From Candidatus Binatia bacterium (GTDB lineage Bacteria; Desulfobacterota; Binatia; UBA12015), in the NCBI GenBank assembly GCA_036563615.1, contig DATCMB010000022.1, positions 434,001-498,000 on the forward strand: a stretch of DNA of 64,000 nucleotides. Reading direction: 5' to 3'. Position 1 is the stretch's first letter. Each line of letters opens with the position of its first letter. The notes beneath the pieces were generated by a model, which worked only from the letters and a program-made list of their open reading frames with translations, was not told the DNA's origin and searched no databases. A program made the translations under genes and the position numbers. Of this stretch, positions 17,978 to 26,965 are shown piece after piece.

Positions 17978-19114
17978 GTGCTCGCGGCGATCACCCACTT
18001 CACGGGTGGCATGTCGACGGGCATGTTCATCCTCTACCCGCTGTTCCTCGCCCACCTCGGCGCGGACGAGCTCCTGATCGGGCAGGTGATGGGCCTCGGC
18101 GCGGCGGCGGCGGTGGCGACGCGCCCGATCGCGGGACATCTGCTCGACGTCCTCGGAGGACGGCGGACGCTGCTCTGGGCCGGGCTCGTCAATCTCGCGA
18201 GCATCGTGCCGCTCGCCTTCGTCGGCGTGATCGGCGCGCCGCTGCTCCTGCTCACCGTCCTGCACGCGATCGCCGCCGGGACGCTGTTCGCGAGCTACTT
18301 CACCTATGCCGCGCACATCGTGCCGCTCGCGCGCCGCATCGAGGGCGTCGCGATGTTCGGCGTCGCGGGCATGCTGCCGAACGGGCTCGCGCCACCGCTC
18401 AGCGAGTTCCTGATCGACCGCGCCGGCTTCGCCGCGTACTTCGCGTGCGCCGCGGGCTTCACCGCGGTGTCGCTGCTCTTCACGCTGCTGCTCGAGGACG
18501 CGCGCGGCGAGCACCCGGCGCCGACCGAGCGTCCGCGCGCGAGCGTCTGGCTGCGGCTCGTCGTGCTGCCCGAGCTGCGCGTCGTCTACCTGACGACGTT
18601 CCTCTTCGGCGTCGGGCTCGCGGCGATCTTCACGTTCCTCGCGCCGTACGCGGTCGCGGCGGGGCGCGGCGAGGTCGGCGGCTTCTTCTTCGCGTACGCC
18701 ATGGCGGCGATTCTGACGCGCGTCGTCGGCGGACGGATCCCCGAGCGGGTCGGGCCGCGGAACGTGCTCGTCCCGGCGCTGCTCGCCTACGCGATCGGTC
18801 TCGCGCTGACGCCGTTCACCAGCACGCAGCCGCCGCTGCTCGCGCTCGGCGCGCTGTGCGGCGCGGGGCACGGCTACGCGTTCCCGATCTTGAACGTGCT
18901 CACCGTCGCCCGCACGCCGGGGCACGTGCGCGGCGCCGTGGTCAGCCTCTACACCGCGATGATCGACCTCGGGCAGATGGCGGGCGCGCCGCTGCTCGGC
19001 GCGATCGCGATGCGGAGCTTCCCGGCGATGTTCTTGACGGCGGCGGGCGCGCTGGTGCTGGCGGTGCTCGCGGTGCGCTTCGCCGACCGCCCTGGCGTGG
19101 TCGAGCGCGTGTAG
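17978..19114 (+). CDS. MFS transporter (start uncertain)
   Basis: The product has about 12 hydrophobic segments and the MFS loop motif HLLDVLGGRRTLLWAG between segments 2 and 3. The closest relatives are arabinose/drug efflux type exporters. The only standard start in frame is GTG 17978 (378 residues), which begins inside the first membrane segment. The codons upstream, back to TAG at about 17847, read as a plausible N-terminus (PPLYTRNF precedes the GTG). The true start may therefore be non-standard or mis-sequenced. Confidence 0.8.
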   Translation: MLAAITHFTGGMSTGMFILYPLFLAHLGADELLIGQVMGLGAAAAVATRPIAGHLLDVLGGRRTLLWAGLVNLASIVPLAFVGVIGAPLLLLTVLHAIAAGTLFASYFTYAAHIVPLARRIEGVAMFGVAGMLPNGLAPPLSEFLIDRAGFAAYFACAAGFTAVSLLFTLLLEDARGEHPAPTERPRASVWLRLVVLPELRVVYLTTFLFGVGLAAIFTFLAPYAVAAGRGEVGGFFFAYAMAAILTRVVGGRIPERVGPRNVLVPALLAYAIGLALTPFTSTQPPLLALGALCGAGHGYAFPILNVLTVARTPGHVRGAVVSLYTAMIDLGQMAGAPLLGAIAMRSFPAMFLTAAGALVLAVLAVRFADRPGVVERV

Positions 19115-19121
19115 CGCGCGC

Positions 19122-21902
19122 TCAGCCCGCGAGCTCCGGCAGCGTGCGCGTCGCCGCCGTGCAGCGCCGCGAGGCGGTGTAGATGCGCATCAGCCCCTCG
19201 CGGTCGTCCTCCCACACGACGACGCAGCGGGCCGCGTCGCCGTGGCCGACGACCGCGAGGTGCGGCTTGCCCTGGTAGCTCGGACCGTCGCCGGTGTCGT
19301 CGACCCGCTGCTCGCGCTGCGCCGTGCCGCCGCTCTCGTCGTCGAGCGCCGCGAACAGGATGTCGGAGTTGCCGCGGCGATCGTCCTGCCAGACGGCGAA
19401 GCCGCGCTCGCCGGCGCGCGCCAGCGCGACGTGGCTCTGGTAGCTCGGGCGGACGCGGTTCGGATCGAAGCCCTGCCACGAGCGGTCGAGCTGGCGGTCG
19501 GTGCGCCAGGTGGCGCCGTTGTCCGGGCTCTCGGCGACGAAGACGTTGGTGTCGGGCTCGCGCGCGCGGATGTCGGTCCAGGCGACGCGGATCGCGTTGC
19601 TGCGGGCGCGCGCGAGCGACGGCGCGTCGCAGATGCGCTCGAAGTCGGGGTAGCCGTTGACGCGCTGGTTCTCGCCGAAGCTGCGTCCGCCGTCGGTCGA
19701 GCGCGCGACGTAGACGTCCCAGTTGTAGTCGCGGAAGTCGACCCAGGCGACGTGCACCGTCTGGCCGACGGCGAGGATCGCGGGCGCCCACTTGTTGTCG
19801 AGGCTCGCGGCGAGCGGCGTCGGCTCGCCGCGGTCGACCCGCACGGCGGGTGCGAACGACGCGCCGCCCGGCGTGCCGCGCGCCGCGTAGACGTGCGCGA
19901 GCGCCACGCCGTCGGGGCCAGTGTCGCGCTCGTCGATCCAGGCGACGACCGGCGCGCCGTCGCCGAGCAGCGCGATCGCGGGCTGCCAGCGTCCGGCGGG
20001 CTTGTCGCCGCCGTCGACGCGCACGTCGCCCACGACCTTCGTGCCGTCGAGCGCGAAGCGCGCGAGCTCGATCCGCGCCGCGTCGTCGTCGGCGCCGCGC
20101 TCGAACGCCTGCCACACCACGTAGACGCCGTCCGCGCCGATCGCGACGTCGGGATCGAGCTCGCTACGCACGCCGGGCGCGGCGTCGCTCACCTTGATCG
20201 CCGGAGCGAAGCTGTCGCCGCCGTCGCGCGACAGCGCGAGGTAGATCTGCGGCAGCGCGCCGTCGCGCGTGTCGTCCCACACCACGGCGACGGTGCGTCC
20301 GCGCGCGGCGACGCGTGGGCGGCGCTGCCGTCCGTCGGGATGCGGGCTCACGGCGCGATTGACGCCGAACGACGTCGGGCGCCGCGTCGGATCGGGCTCG
20401 ACCGGAACGCCGAGCCCCGCGCTCGGCCCCGGCGGGATGTCGAGGTCCGCCCACACGACCGCCTCGCGGTAGCCGTTCTCGCACGAGCCGACGGCGAGCG
20501 GGGACGGGCAGGGCACGCCCGAACCCGGCAGCAGCGGCGCGCCCGCGGCGGCGAGCTCCTCGCGCCGCTCGGCGAGCGTGCGCGCGGTCGAGCTCGGGTC
20601 CGGATCCGGCACGATCCACGGCGCGAGACGCAGGAAGCCCCGGTCCGCGAGCTGGCCGATGAAGCCGTTGTCCGGCGTGCGCGGCCCGGCCGGCGTCTTG
20701 TCGCGCCGGCGCACGAGGATCGCGCTCTGTCCGTCGAAGGTCGTGTCGAACAGGTTGCCGGTCAGGCTCGGCGCGACGTTGTAGAGGAAGCCGCCGCGAA
20801 TTTGTAGATTGGCATAGCCGCCCGACTTGAAGACGTCCGGCGCCCACTCGCGCGTGTCGTACGCCCAGGTGCTGAACGCCTCGGACTGCAGGAGAAAGCT
20901 CGCGCCCTTCAAGTCGAAGCGCTCGTTGACGTCCGGCATCCAGGCGTCCTTCGAGATCACGACGCCGATCGCGCCGACCGGCGTGTCGAGCACGTCGAGG
21001 TCGCGCAGCGACGCGGACGCGAGGCTGAGCCCGCCGCCGGGCTTGTCGATCGTCTGCTCGATCGGCGTCAAGTAGACCTTCGGCACGCCGGACAGCTCGC
21101 CGCCCGTCTCGCTCGGCGCGCGCAGCGTGCCGCCGCGTCCGTCCGGCACGACGAGCTCGCCGTCGGGCGCGAACAGGAAGACGAAGTTGCGCGGCAGCGG
21201 CGAGGTCGCGACGTAGGCGTAGCTGCGCTCGGGCTCGTCGGGGTCGCGCAGCAGGGCGACGAGATCGGGGGCCTCGCTCGCCTCGACGCGGCGCGCGGGC
21301 GCGGCGTCGAACGACACGCTCACCCAAACGCCGTAGCGCATCGCGATCTCGCGGAAGGTCTCGTAGACCGAGCGGTAGAGCACGTCGGTGAGCGCGAGGA
21401 TCAGCGCGCGGATCGGCTGCGCCTGCAGCTCGGGGTAGACGCCGCTGTAGTACGCGATCTGCTCGCCGTACGGACCGAGCAGGCTCGCGAACGCCTCGGT
21501 CGCCGTGCTCGCGGCGCGCGCCGTCGCGCCGCGCGAGCCGATCAGACCGGCGACGAGCCCGGTCGCCTCCGGGAAGTGGACGACGGCGAGCGGTGGCGCC
21601 GACGGGTCGTGCGGCGGCAGGTGGCTCGCGACGTCGTCGACTCCGGCCTGCACGAGGTCCGGCGTGCGCAGGCGCGCATCGACGAGCGCGAGCATCTTCG
21701 CGCGAAAGCTCGCGACCGTCTCCGCGTCGGCGACGCGCTGCTTGTGGCCGACCAGGAACACGCGCACGGTCTCGGCGGCGGCGCGCGGCGGCAGGGCGAG
21801 CGCGGTCGCGAGGACGAGAACGAGGAGGACGGGAAGGGCTGCGGGGCTGCGTCGGGAACGGTGCAAGCGCGAACGGTGCAGGCGCGAACGGTGGACGAGC
21901 AT
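19122..21902 (-). CDS. Secreted fusion of a nitrilase-like domain and a sialidase-like beta-propeller
   Basis: From ATG 21902 the protein has 926 residues: a signal peptide (basic 1-19, hydrophobic 21-37, cut near AAA-ET), a carbon-nitrogen-hydrolase-like region (about 45-500) and a propeller-like half (about 590-920) with Asp-box-like turns LSRDGGDSF, RSTDGGRSF and ESPDNGATW. In the first half FPEATG (E112) and KVYLTPIEQ (K275) match the catalytic Glu and Lys of nitrilases. However, the Cys site reads GVVISKDAW, with S317 in place of Cys. Substrate and activity are unknown. It converges with the MFS gene and is divergent from the HEAT gene. Confidence 0.72.
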   Translation of the reverse strand: MLVHRSRLHRSRLHRSRRSPAALPVLLVLVLATALALPPRAAAETVRVFLVGHKQRVADAETVASFRAKMLALVDARLRTPDLVQAGVDDVASHLPPHDPSAPPLAVVHFPEATGLVAGLIGSRGATARAASTATEAFASLLGPYGEQIAYYSGVYPELQAQPIRALILALTDVLYRSVYETFREIAMRYGVWVSVSFDAAPARRVEASEAPDLVALLRDPDEPERSYAYVATSPLPRNFVFLFAPDGELVVPDGRGGTLRAPSETGGELSGVPKVYLTPIEQTIDKPGGGLSLASASLRDLDVLDTPVGAIGVVISKDAWMPDVNERFDLKGASFLLQSEAFSTWAYDTREWAPDVFKSGGYANLQIRGGFLYNVAPSLTGNLFDTTFDGQSAILVRRRDKTPAGPRTPDNGFIGQLADRGFLRLAPWIVPDPDPSSTARTLAERREELAAAGAPLLPGSGVPCPSPLAVGSCENGYREAVVWADLDIPPGPSAGLGVPVEPDPTRRPTSFGVNRAVSPHPDGRQRRPRVAARGRTVAVVWDDTRDGALPQIYLALSRDGGDSFAPAIKVSDAAPGVRSELDPDVAIGADGVYVVWQAFERGADDDAARIELARFALDGTKVVGDVRVDGGDKPAGRWQPAIALLGDGAPVVAWIDERDTGPDGVALAHVYAARGTPGGASFAPAVRVDRGEPTPLAASLDNKWAPAILAVGQTVHVAWVDFRDYNWDVYVARSTDGGRSFGENQRVNGYPDFERICDAPSLARARSNAIRVAWTDIRAREPDTNVFVAESPDNGATWRTDRQLDRSWQGFDPNRVRPSYQSHVALARAGERGFAVWQDDRRGNSDILFAALDDESGGTAQREQRVDDTGDGPSYQGKPHLAVVGHGDAARCVVVWEDDREGLMRIYTASRRCTAATRTLPELAG
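21856..21893. repeat. 15-bp tandem repeat inside the signal peptide n-region
   Basis: Two full units (21856-21870, 21871-21885) beginning GAACGGTGCA and differing at one base, plus a partial third, encode the repeated RSRLH stretch at residues 5-17 of the secreted fusion protein. The repeat adds positive charge in five-residue steps. Confidence 0.85.
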
Positions 21903-22002
21903 CGGACGGCTGCATAGCAGCTCCCTGGGCGCGACCGGAACCGCGAAACGGCTCGCGCTCCGCGCTTGAGCGGCCGCGGCCCGCCGTGCCATCTCGTCCC
22001 CG

Positions 22003-23646
22003 ATGGACGCGACGCAGCGCAGGCTCGTGGCGCTCGCCCGCGAGGGCGACATGCAGCTTCGCTCGGCGGCGATCTTGCTCCTCGGCGAGCTGCGCTGCGA
22101 CGAGCCTGCGGCGGTCGAGGCGGTGGCGGCGGCGCTCGAGTCGGGCAACGCCGTCCTGCAGGACTTCGGCCTCGCCTACGCGGAGAAGGTGGGCAGCGAC
22201 GGGCTCCTGCCCGCGATCGTTCCGTTCCTCGCCGAGCCGCCGTCACCGGCGCGCGAGCGCGCGGAGCGCATCCTCGCCGCCGCCGGAGCGGCCGGCGTGT
22301 CGGCCGCGGCGGCGGTGCTGCCGAAGCTCGATCGCCGCAAGCGTGGTCCGGTCGCGGCGTGGATCGCGCACCAGCAGGGCAAGCGTCCGCGCGACGCGCT
22401 CCTCAAGCTGCTCGCCTCGCGCGACCCCGACGCGGTGCGCGAGGCGGCGCGGGCGCTGGTCGCCGCGAGCGCGCAGACCGACGAAGCGGGGCAGCGCGCG
22501 ATCGCGGAGCGCCTCGCCGAGCGCCTCGGCGACGAGGCGCTGCTCGGCGACGAGCCGACGCTGCTCGCGCTCGTCGACCTCGCGGCGACGCTCGCGCGAC
22601 CGGAGCTGCGCAAGGCGCTGCTCGTGCTCGTGCGCACGGCGAGCGGTCGCGCGCGCTCGGCGGCAGTGCGCGCGCTCGGCGCGGCGCTGAGCCACGGCAA
22701 GCCGACCGCCGCGGAGCAGCGCGTGCTCGTGGAGCTTCTGGAGGACGCCGACGAGTGGGTCGTGCGCGCCGCGGCCGACGTGCTCGCGGAGCAGCCGTTC
22801 GGCGCGGACCGCCTGCCGCTCCTGACCAGGCTCGCCGCCGTCGCGAGCCCCGCCGCGCGTCGCTTCGCGCTCGCGAAGATGGCGGAGATCGATTCAGGCG
22901 CGGTCGTCGCGACGCTTCTCGAGCACCTCGACGACGCCGACCACGGCGGCCGCACGGCGGCGCAGACGGCGCTCAAGCACGTCGAAGGCGCGCACGGCGT
23001 GCTGGTCAAGGCGCTCCTGCGCTGCGACGACGAGCGCCGCGCGTGGGTGCTCGCCGACATCCTCGCGACGCGTCGCGAGCCGTGGAAGAAGGCGCAGGCG
23101 GACGCGCTGCTCGAGCGGTTCGACGCGAGCCTCGCGCGCGACGACCGGCTGTGGAGCGCGCTGCTGCACGTCGTGCGCGCCGCCGGGCTCGAGGAGCGCG
23201 CGGCGAGCATGCTCGTCGAGCGCAGCGAGACGCTCTTCAAGAAGAGAAAATTCGCCGACGCCGCGCGGCGTCTCGCGCTGCGCTGCGAGCTTCCCGGCGC
23301 GGACGACGAGACGCGCTTCCAGCTCGCGCTCGCGCGTCTCAAGAGCGGCAAGCGCGACTGGATGGGGCTCGCGCGCCGGCGCGACGAGGCGCTGGAAACG
23401 CTCGCTGCGCTCGAGCGCGGCACGTTCCCGATCGCCGAGCGGCTGCGCAAGAGCCGCGCGCTCGGTCTCGAAGAGCTGTTCTACGTCGCGTTCAACCTCG
23501 CCGAGGAGGGGCCGACGCGCGCCGCGGCGGTCGAGCTCCTCCGTCACGTGGTGGCGAAGTCGCCGCGCACCAAGCTCGGCAAGGCGGCGCGCAACAAGCT
23601 GACCTTGCTCGAGCGCGCCGGCGCGCTCGCGGCCACGGCGACCTGA
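22003..23646 (+). CDS. HEAT-repeat protein
   Basis: The 547-residue product is almost entirely alpha-helical repeats of about 30-40 residues. A recurring pattern resembles DADEWVVRAAADVLAEQPFG or RSAAILLLGELRCDEP, as in HEAT/armadillo proteins. There is no signal peptide, so it is probably a cytoplasmic scaffold. The last 130 residues (KKRKFADAARRLALRCE onward) look more TPR-like. It starts 100 bases from the divergent secreted fusion gene. No partner or activity can be inferred. Confidence 0.75.
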   Translation: MDATQRRLVALAREGDMQLRSAAILLLGELRCDEPAAVEAVAAALESGNAVLQDFGLAYAEKVGSDGLLPAIVPFLAEPPSPARERAERILAAAGAAGVSAAAAVLPKLDRRKRGPVAAWIAHQQGKRPRDALLKLLASRDPDAVREAARALVAASAQTDEAGQRAIAERLAERLGDEALLGDEPTLLALVDLAATLARPELRKALLVLVRTASGRARSAAVRALGAALSHGKPTAAEQRVLVELLEDADEWVVRAAADVLAEQPFGADRLPLLTRLAAVASPAARRFALAKMAEIDSGAVVATLLEHLDDADHGGRTAAQTALKHVEGAHGVLVKALLRCDDERRAWVLADILATRREPWKKAQADALLERFDASLARDDRLWSALLHVVRAAGLEERAASMLVERSETLFKKRKFADAARRLALRCELPGADDETRFQLALARLKSGKRDWMGLARRRDEALETLAALERGTFPIAERLRKSRALGLEELFYVAFNLAEEGPTRAAAVELLRHVVAKSPRTKLGKAARNKLTLLERAGALAATAT

Positions 23647-23716
23647 CGGTCGCTCGCTGCTCGCCGCGGCGGCGCGAGCATTCAGGCGCGTCGCTCGCGC
23701 GCGGCGCGACGCTGCG

Positions 23717-24631
23717 TCAGGGCGCGTACAGCCGGTTGCCGCGGATGCCGACGCGCACCGACGCCACCGTCGAGCCGCTGCCCAGCTCGGGGAAGCCGAA
23801 GTTGGTGAAGTAGAGGCGGGTCGGGTCGCGGCCCGTGCCGAAGCCGAAGGCGAGGCTCGCGGGGCCGTAGACGTCGCCCGCGGTGACGAACGGCCGCGCC
23901 GCGGGCGCCTCCTCGGGAAGCACGACCCAGATCGAGCCCGCGCCCGCGACGAACAGGTGGCCGCGCTCGTCGAACGCGATGCCGTCCGGCAGCCCGAGCC
24001 CGCTCGCGTAGAGCTCGGGCGTCGAGAGCTCGCCGTCGTCGCTCTGCTGCATGCGCACGACGCGGTTGTTGAAGGTGTCGGCGACGTAGAGCAGCCCGTC
24101 GGGGCCGAACGCCATGCCGTTCGGCGTCGGGATCTCGCGGGTCAGCGTCTGGTACGTGCCGTCGATCTCGATCAGCGCGATCTGCGGGCGACCGCCGAGG
24201 CCCATCGCGGAGACGAGCGGACGCTGGAAGCGGTCGAAGACGATCGCGTTCGGGCTGTCGAGGCCGCTCGTCGCGACGCGCAGCACGCCGGCCTGGCTGA
24301 TCGCGAGCACCTCGCCGGTCGTGAACGCGGCGGCGAAGATCTCGTTCTGCGGCCCGGTCGCGAGCCCTGCGAGCTCGCGTCCGGTCTCGAAGAAGACGTC
24401 CGTGAAGCCCTCGGGGAAGACGCGGACGATGCTGCCGGTCGACGTTCCGACGTACAGCACGCCGTTGCTGTCGAAGGTGAGCCCCTCGGGGCCCGCGAGG
24501 CCGGACACCTCGGTGGTGGCCGGCGGCGCCGGATTCGGCAGCTTGGGATCGGAATCGCCGCCACATGCCGCCGCGCCGAGCGCGAGCGCGATCGAGAGTG
24601 CCGCCCGGACGAGTCTGCCACCGCGCCTCAT
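23717..24631 (-). CDS. Lipoprotein with NHL/SMP-30-like beta-propeller
   Basis: The 304-residue product has a lipobox, LGAAACGGDSD, so it should be lipid-anchored at Cys about 24. The rest is a beta-propeller with repeats such as GPEGLTFDSNGVLYVG, TPNGMAFGPDGLLYVADTFN and LPDGIAFDERGHLFVAG, typical of NHL/SMP-30-like proteins. ATG 24631 follows a strong AGGAGGT ribosome site at seven bases. SMP-30 lactonases need an N-terminal Glu ligand that I cannot place, so a binding role is as likely as an enzymatic one. Confidence 0.82.
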   Translation of the reverse strand: MRRGGRLVRAALSIALALGAAACGGDSDPKLPNPAPPATTEVSGLAGPEGLTFDSNGVLYVGTSTGSIVRVFPEGFTDVFFETGRELAGLATGPQNEIFAAAFTTGEVLAISQAGVLRVATSGLDSPNAIVFDRFQRPLVSAMGLGGRPQIALIEIDGTYQTLTREIPTPNGMAFGPDGLLYVADTFNNRVVRMQQSDDGELSTPELYASGLGLPDGIAFDERGHLFVAGAGSIWVVLPEEAPAARPFVTAGDVYGPASLAFGFGTGRDPTRLYFTNFGFPELGSGSTVASVRVGIRGNRLYAP

Positions 24632-24855
24632 AGCCACCTCCTGGGGTCGCAAAGCGGCGCGCACGCTAGCGCATTTCTTTCCCGCGACGAAGCGGCACGG
24701 GACGAGGCTCGCGCGACGCGTGGGTCGGGCGGAGAGAGTGCTCGTGCGTGCGCCGTGCGGCACGCGGGCGCTTCCGCCGCGGACCACCCGTCACACGGAC
24801 CGCATCGACCCGACCGCTGGCGCGAGCTCGAGGCCCCGCTCGGGGGCGGTGTCCC

Positions 24856-25062
24856 TCAGTGCTGGAAGGCCTTGGTCGGCAAGGGCTGCAACCCGCTCAG
24901 CGCCTCGACGAAGTGCCCGAACTCCTCCTCGCTGAGGTACAGGTCGATGCCGTGGTCGTAGAACGAGATGCTGACGTTCGCGCCGCCTTCGTCGTCGACG
25001 AAGCGGATCACGCGAAAGCAATCACACTCGTAGAGGGTGTCCTCGTCATCTCGTTGGCTCAT
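24856..25062 (-). CDS. Small conserved-looking hypothetical protein (68 aa)
   Basis: An acidic 68-residue protein beginning MSQRDDEDTLYECDCFRV and ending LQPLPTKAFQH. ATG 25062 has GGGGAGAG upstream at good spacing, and codon third positions are GC-rich like the neighbours. The alternating hydrophobic pattern (VSISFYDHGIDLYLSEEEF) suggests a small beta-alpha fold. I do not recognise a family. It stands alone between the NHL lipoprotein and GNAT genes. Confidence 0.6.
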   Translation of the reverse strand: MSQRDDEDTLYECDCFRVIRFVDDEGGANVSISFYDHGIDLYLSEEEFGHFVEALSGLQPLPTKAFQH

Positions 25063-25220
25063 GCGGCTCTCCCCGGGCCACGGCCCTAGGCAACGCAAGC
25101 CACGAACGACCCGCGTCGGTTCCTTGGTAACGGGTCGTGGTCTGCAATGCTACCGCCTTCGCCGCGCGACGCGTCGGTGATTCGCTTGCTGCGCGCTCGG
25201 GGGGCGGCGTAGCCTGAGCC

Positions 25221-25706
25221 GTGGTCGAGGTGCCGCTGCGCGAGCCGATCGAGCTCCGGCTGGGTCGGAAGGAGGACCGGGAGTTCATCGTCGAGCTCGC
25301 GACCGCGACCTTCGCGGCGCTCGGCGACTACCGCGCCACGATGTCGAGCTGGCTCGACGCGGCCGAGGTCGGCGCGGTGGTCGCGACCGAGGCGGGCCAT
25401 CGACGCGGCTTCGCGCTGGTCGCCGTGCGCCAGGAGATCGGCTTCGGCCGCCGTCCGACGGCGGAGCTGCTCGCGATCGCGATCGCGCCGACGCAGCGGC
25501 GACGCGGCATCGGCCGCATGCTGCTCGAGCGCGCGGAGCTCCTCGCCCGCGGCTTCTCGGCGAGCGAGATGCGTCTGCACACGGCCGCGAGCAACGCGCG
25601 CGCGCAGCGCTTCTTCACCGCCGCGGGCTACCAGCGCACCCGCGAGCGCGCGGCGGCGTATCCGAGCGGCGAGCAGGCGCTCGCGATGGTGAAGGCGCTG
25701 GGCTGA
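25221..25706 (+). CDS. GNAT-family N-acetyltransferase
   Basis: The 161-residue product shows the acetyl-CoA-binding motif A of GNAT enzymes in LAIAIAPTQRRRGIGRMLL (Q/RxxGxG/A pattern), followed by NARAQRFFTAAGYQRT, the usual motif B. Start is GTG 25221. The acceptor is unknown. It is divergent from the small 68-residue gene and converges with the CYTH gene. Confidence 0.85.
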   Translation: MVEVPLREPIELRLGRKEDREFIVELATATFAALGDYRATMSSWLDAAEVGAVVATEAGHRRGFALVAVRQEIGFGRRPTAELLAIAIAPTQRRRGIGRMLLERAELLARGFSASEMRLHTAASNARAQRFFTAAGYQRTRERAAAYPSGEQALAMVKALG

Positions 25707-25785
25707 AGCGCGCGTCGCGCCGCGGCTCGCGCGCGGCGACGACAGCGCGCCGTCGCGCGACACGTCGGCGCGGTGCGTGGCGCAG

Positions 25786-26349
25786 CTAGCGCGTCGTGCG
25801 GCGCGCGAGCAGCTCGAGGTAGCTCTCCGGGATCGGTGCGAGGTGCGCGAGCCCCAGACGCTCCTGCGCCGCGCGCAGCCGCGCGCGGCCGTCCTCGACC
25901 GTCTGCGACGCGACCTCGACCTCGCAGAACGTGCCCAGGCCGTCGACCTCGTCGATCGTGACGTGGACCGTCAGGTCGCCGTCGAGCGTCCACTCCTCGC
26001 GCCGCTTGCGCACCTCGGCCGCGACGCGGAAGCCGAGCCGCTCGAGGAGGCGCGACGCGGTCGGGTGATCCGTCTGCAGCGCGAGCTCGATCTCCTCGCG
26101 GGTCTTGAGCGGCGGATCGAGCTTCGGACCCTTGTAGGTCACGCGCAGCTCGTCGCCGTCGGCGCGCAGCCGCAGCGCCTCGTCGGTCGACGCGAAGTCG
26201 CGCGTCGGGTGCGCGAAGTAGGTGTCGACCTGCGTTCGCGTGCCGTGCGCGCGTGCGCCGAGCGCCGCGAGACGCGCCCGCAGAGGATCTACGTCGCCCG
26301 GCGCGAGCGCGAGCTTGATCTCGGCCTCGAGCACGTCAAGCACCCTCAA
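25786..26349 (-). CDS. CYTH-domain protein (triphosphate tunnel metalloenzyme / CyaB-like)
   Basis: The 187-residue product begins with the CYTH signature ExExK (EAEIK, residues 8-12), followed by the basic and acidic tunnel residues in LRLRADGDELRVTYKG and FCEVEV. The family contains class IV adenylate cyclases, thiamine triphosphatases and inorganic triphosphatases. TTG 26349 overlaps the previous stop as TTGA; GTG 26343 or 26334 are alternatives. The activity is not predictable among the family's triphosphate substrates. Confidence 0.82.
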   Translation of the reverse strand: MRVLDVLEAEIKLALAPGDVDPLRARLAALGARAHGTRTQVDTYFAHPTRDFASTDEALRLRADGDELRVTYKGPKLDPPLKTREEIELALQTDHPTASRLLERLGFRVAAEVRKRREEWTLDGDLTVHVTIDEVDGLGTFCEVEVASQTVEDGRARLRAAQERLGLAHLAPIPESYLELLARRTTR

Positions 26350-26822
26350 GCATACGCGCGCCGGAAGTGCTCGAGCATCGCGTCGTCGACGTTGCGGATC
26401 GGGTAGCGATCGCCGGAGCTCAGGTTGACGACGCGCGCGCCCTCGAGATCGATGCGCAGCCGCGCCCCCGTGTGGATCGCGAGCGACTCGTTGACCGCCA
26501 CCGCGGGTAGCCCGAGCTCGAACGCGTAGCGCGCGAACGCGGGATCGTACGAGTAGGCGACCACCGCGGCGATCCGCGCACCCAGCATCGCGCGCACGCC
26601 CGCGTCGTTGGACGTCCCCGCGGCGAAGTCGCCGCCGCCGACCACGATGTCGCCGGGCGAGACGCGGCTCGGGAAGCTCGGGTCGATCGGCGTCATCAGG
26701 AAGCGCTCGGGATGCGGATCGTCGTGGCGCGACGGCGGCAGGATCAGATCGGCCGTCACGTCGAGGCCGAACGCCCACGCGTTGCCGGTGAGGATCGGAC
26801 AGCGCGCGTCTGCGGCCGGCAT
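26346..26822 (-). CDS. LeuD-like (aconitase swivel domain) protein
   Basis: From ATG 26822, behind GGAGG, the product has 158 residues. GNAWAFGLDVTADLILP matches the N-terminus of 3-isopropylmalate dehydratase small subunits, and the C-terminus has the family fold. The normally diagnostic loop GxxFGxGSSRE is replaced by GGGDFAAGTSNDAG, and no large subunit (leuC) is nearby. It may act on another hydroxyacid or with a distant partner. Its stop overlaps the CYTH gene, a pairing I cannot explain by pathway. Confidence 0.72.
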   Translation of the reverse strand: MPAADARCPILTGNAWAFGLDVTADLILPPSRHDDPHPERFLMTPIDPSFPSRVSPGDIVVGGGDFAAGTSNDAGVRAMLGARIAAVVAYSYDPAFARYAFELGLPAVAVNESLAIHTGARLRIDLEGARVVNLSSGDRYPIRNVDDAMLEHFRRAYA

Positions 26823-26965
26823 GCCGCCTCCATAGGCTTCGTCCGCCGCCGGCTCAACAGGTTTCGCGGCCGCGGCCACAAGTCCGCCGTGCCGGCGCGG
26901 CGGCTTCGCCGCACGCGCGCAACGGGCTTCGCCCGGCGGCGACGCAACCGTTACCAAAGCGGGTC

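Noticed and set aside
23647..23716. GCGTCGC/GCGACGC stem between the HEAT and NHL genes as a terminator
   Set aside because: The arms are made of CG-rich low-complexity sequence and several equally good pairings exist, so no specific structure stands out.
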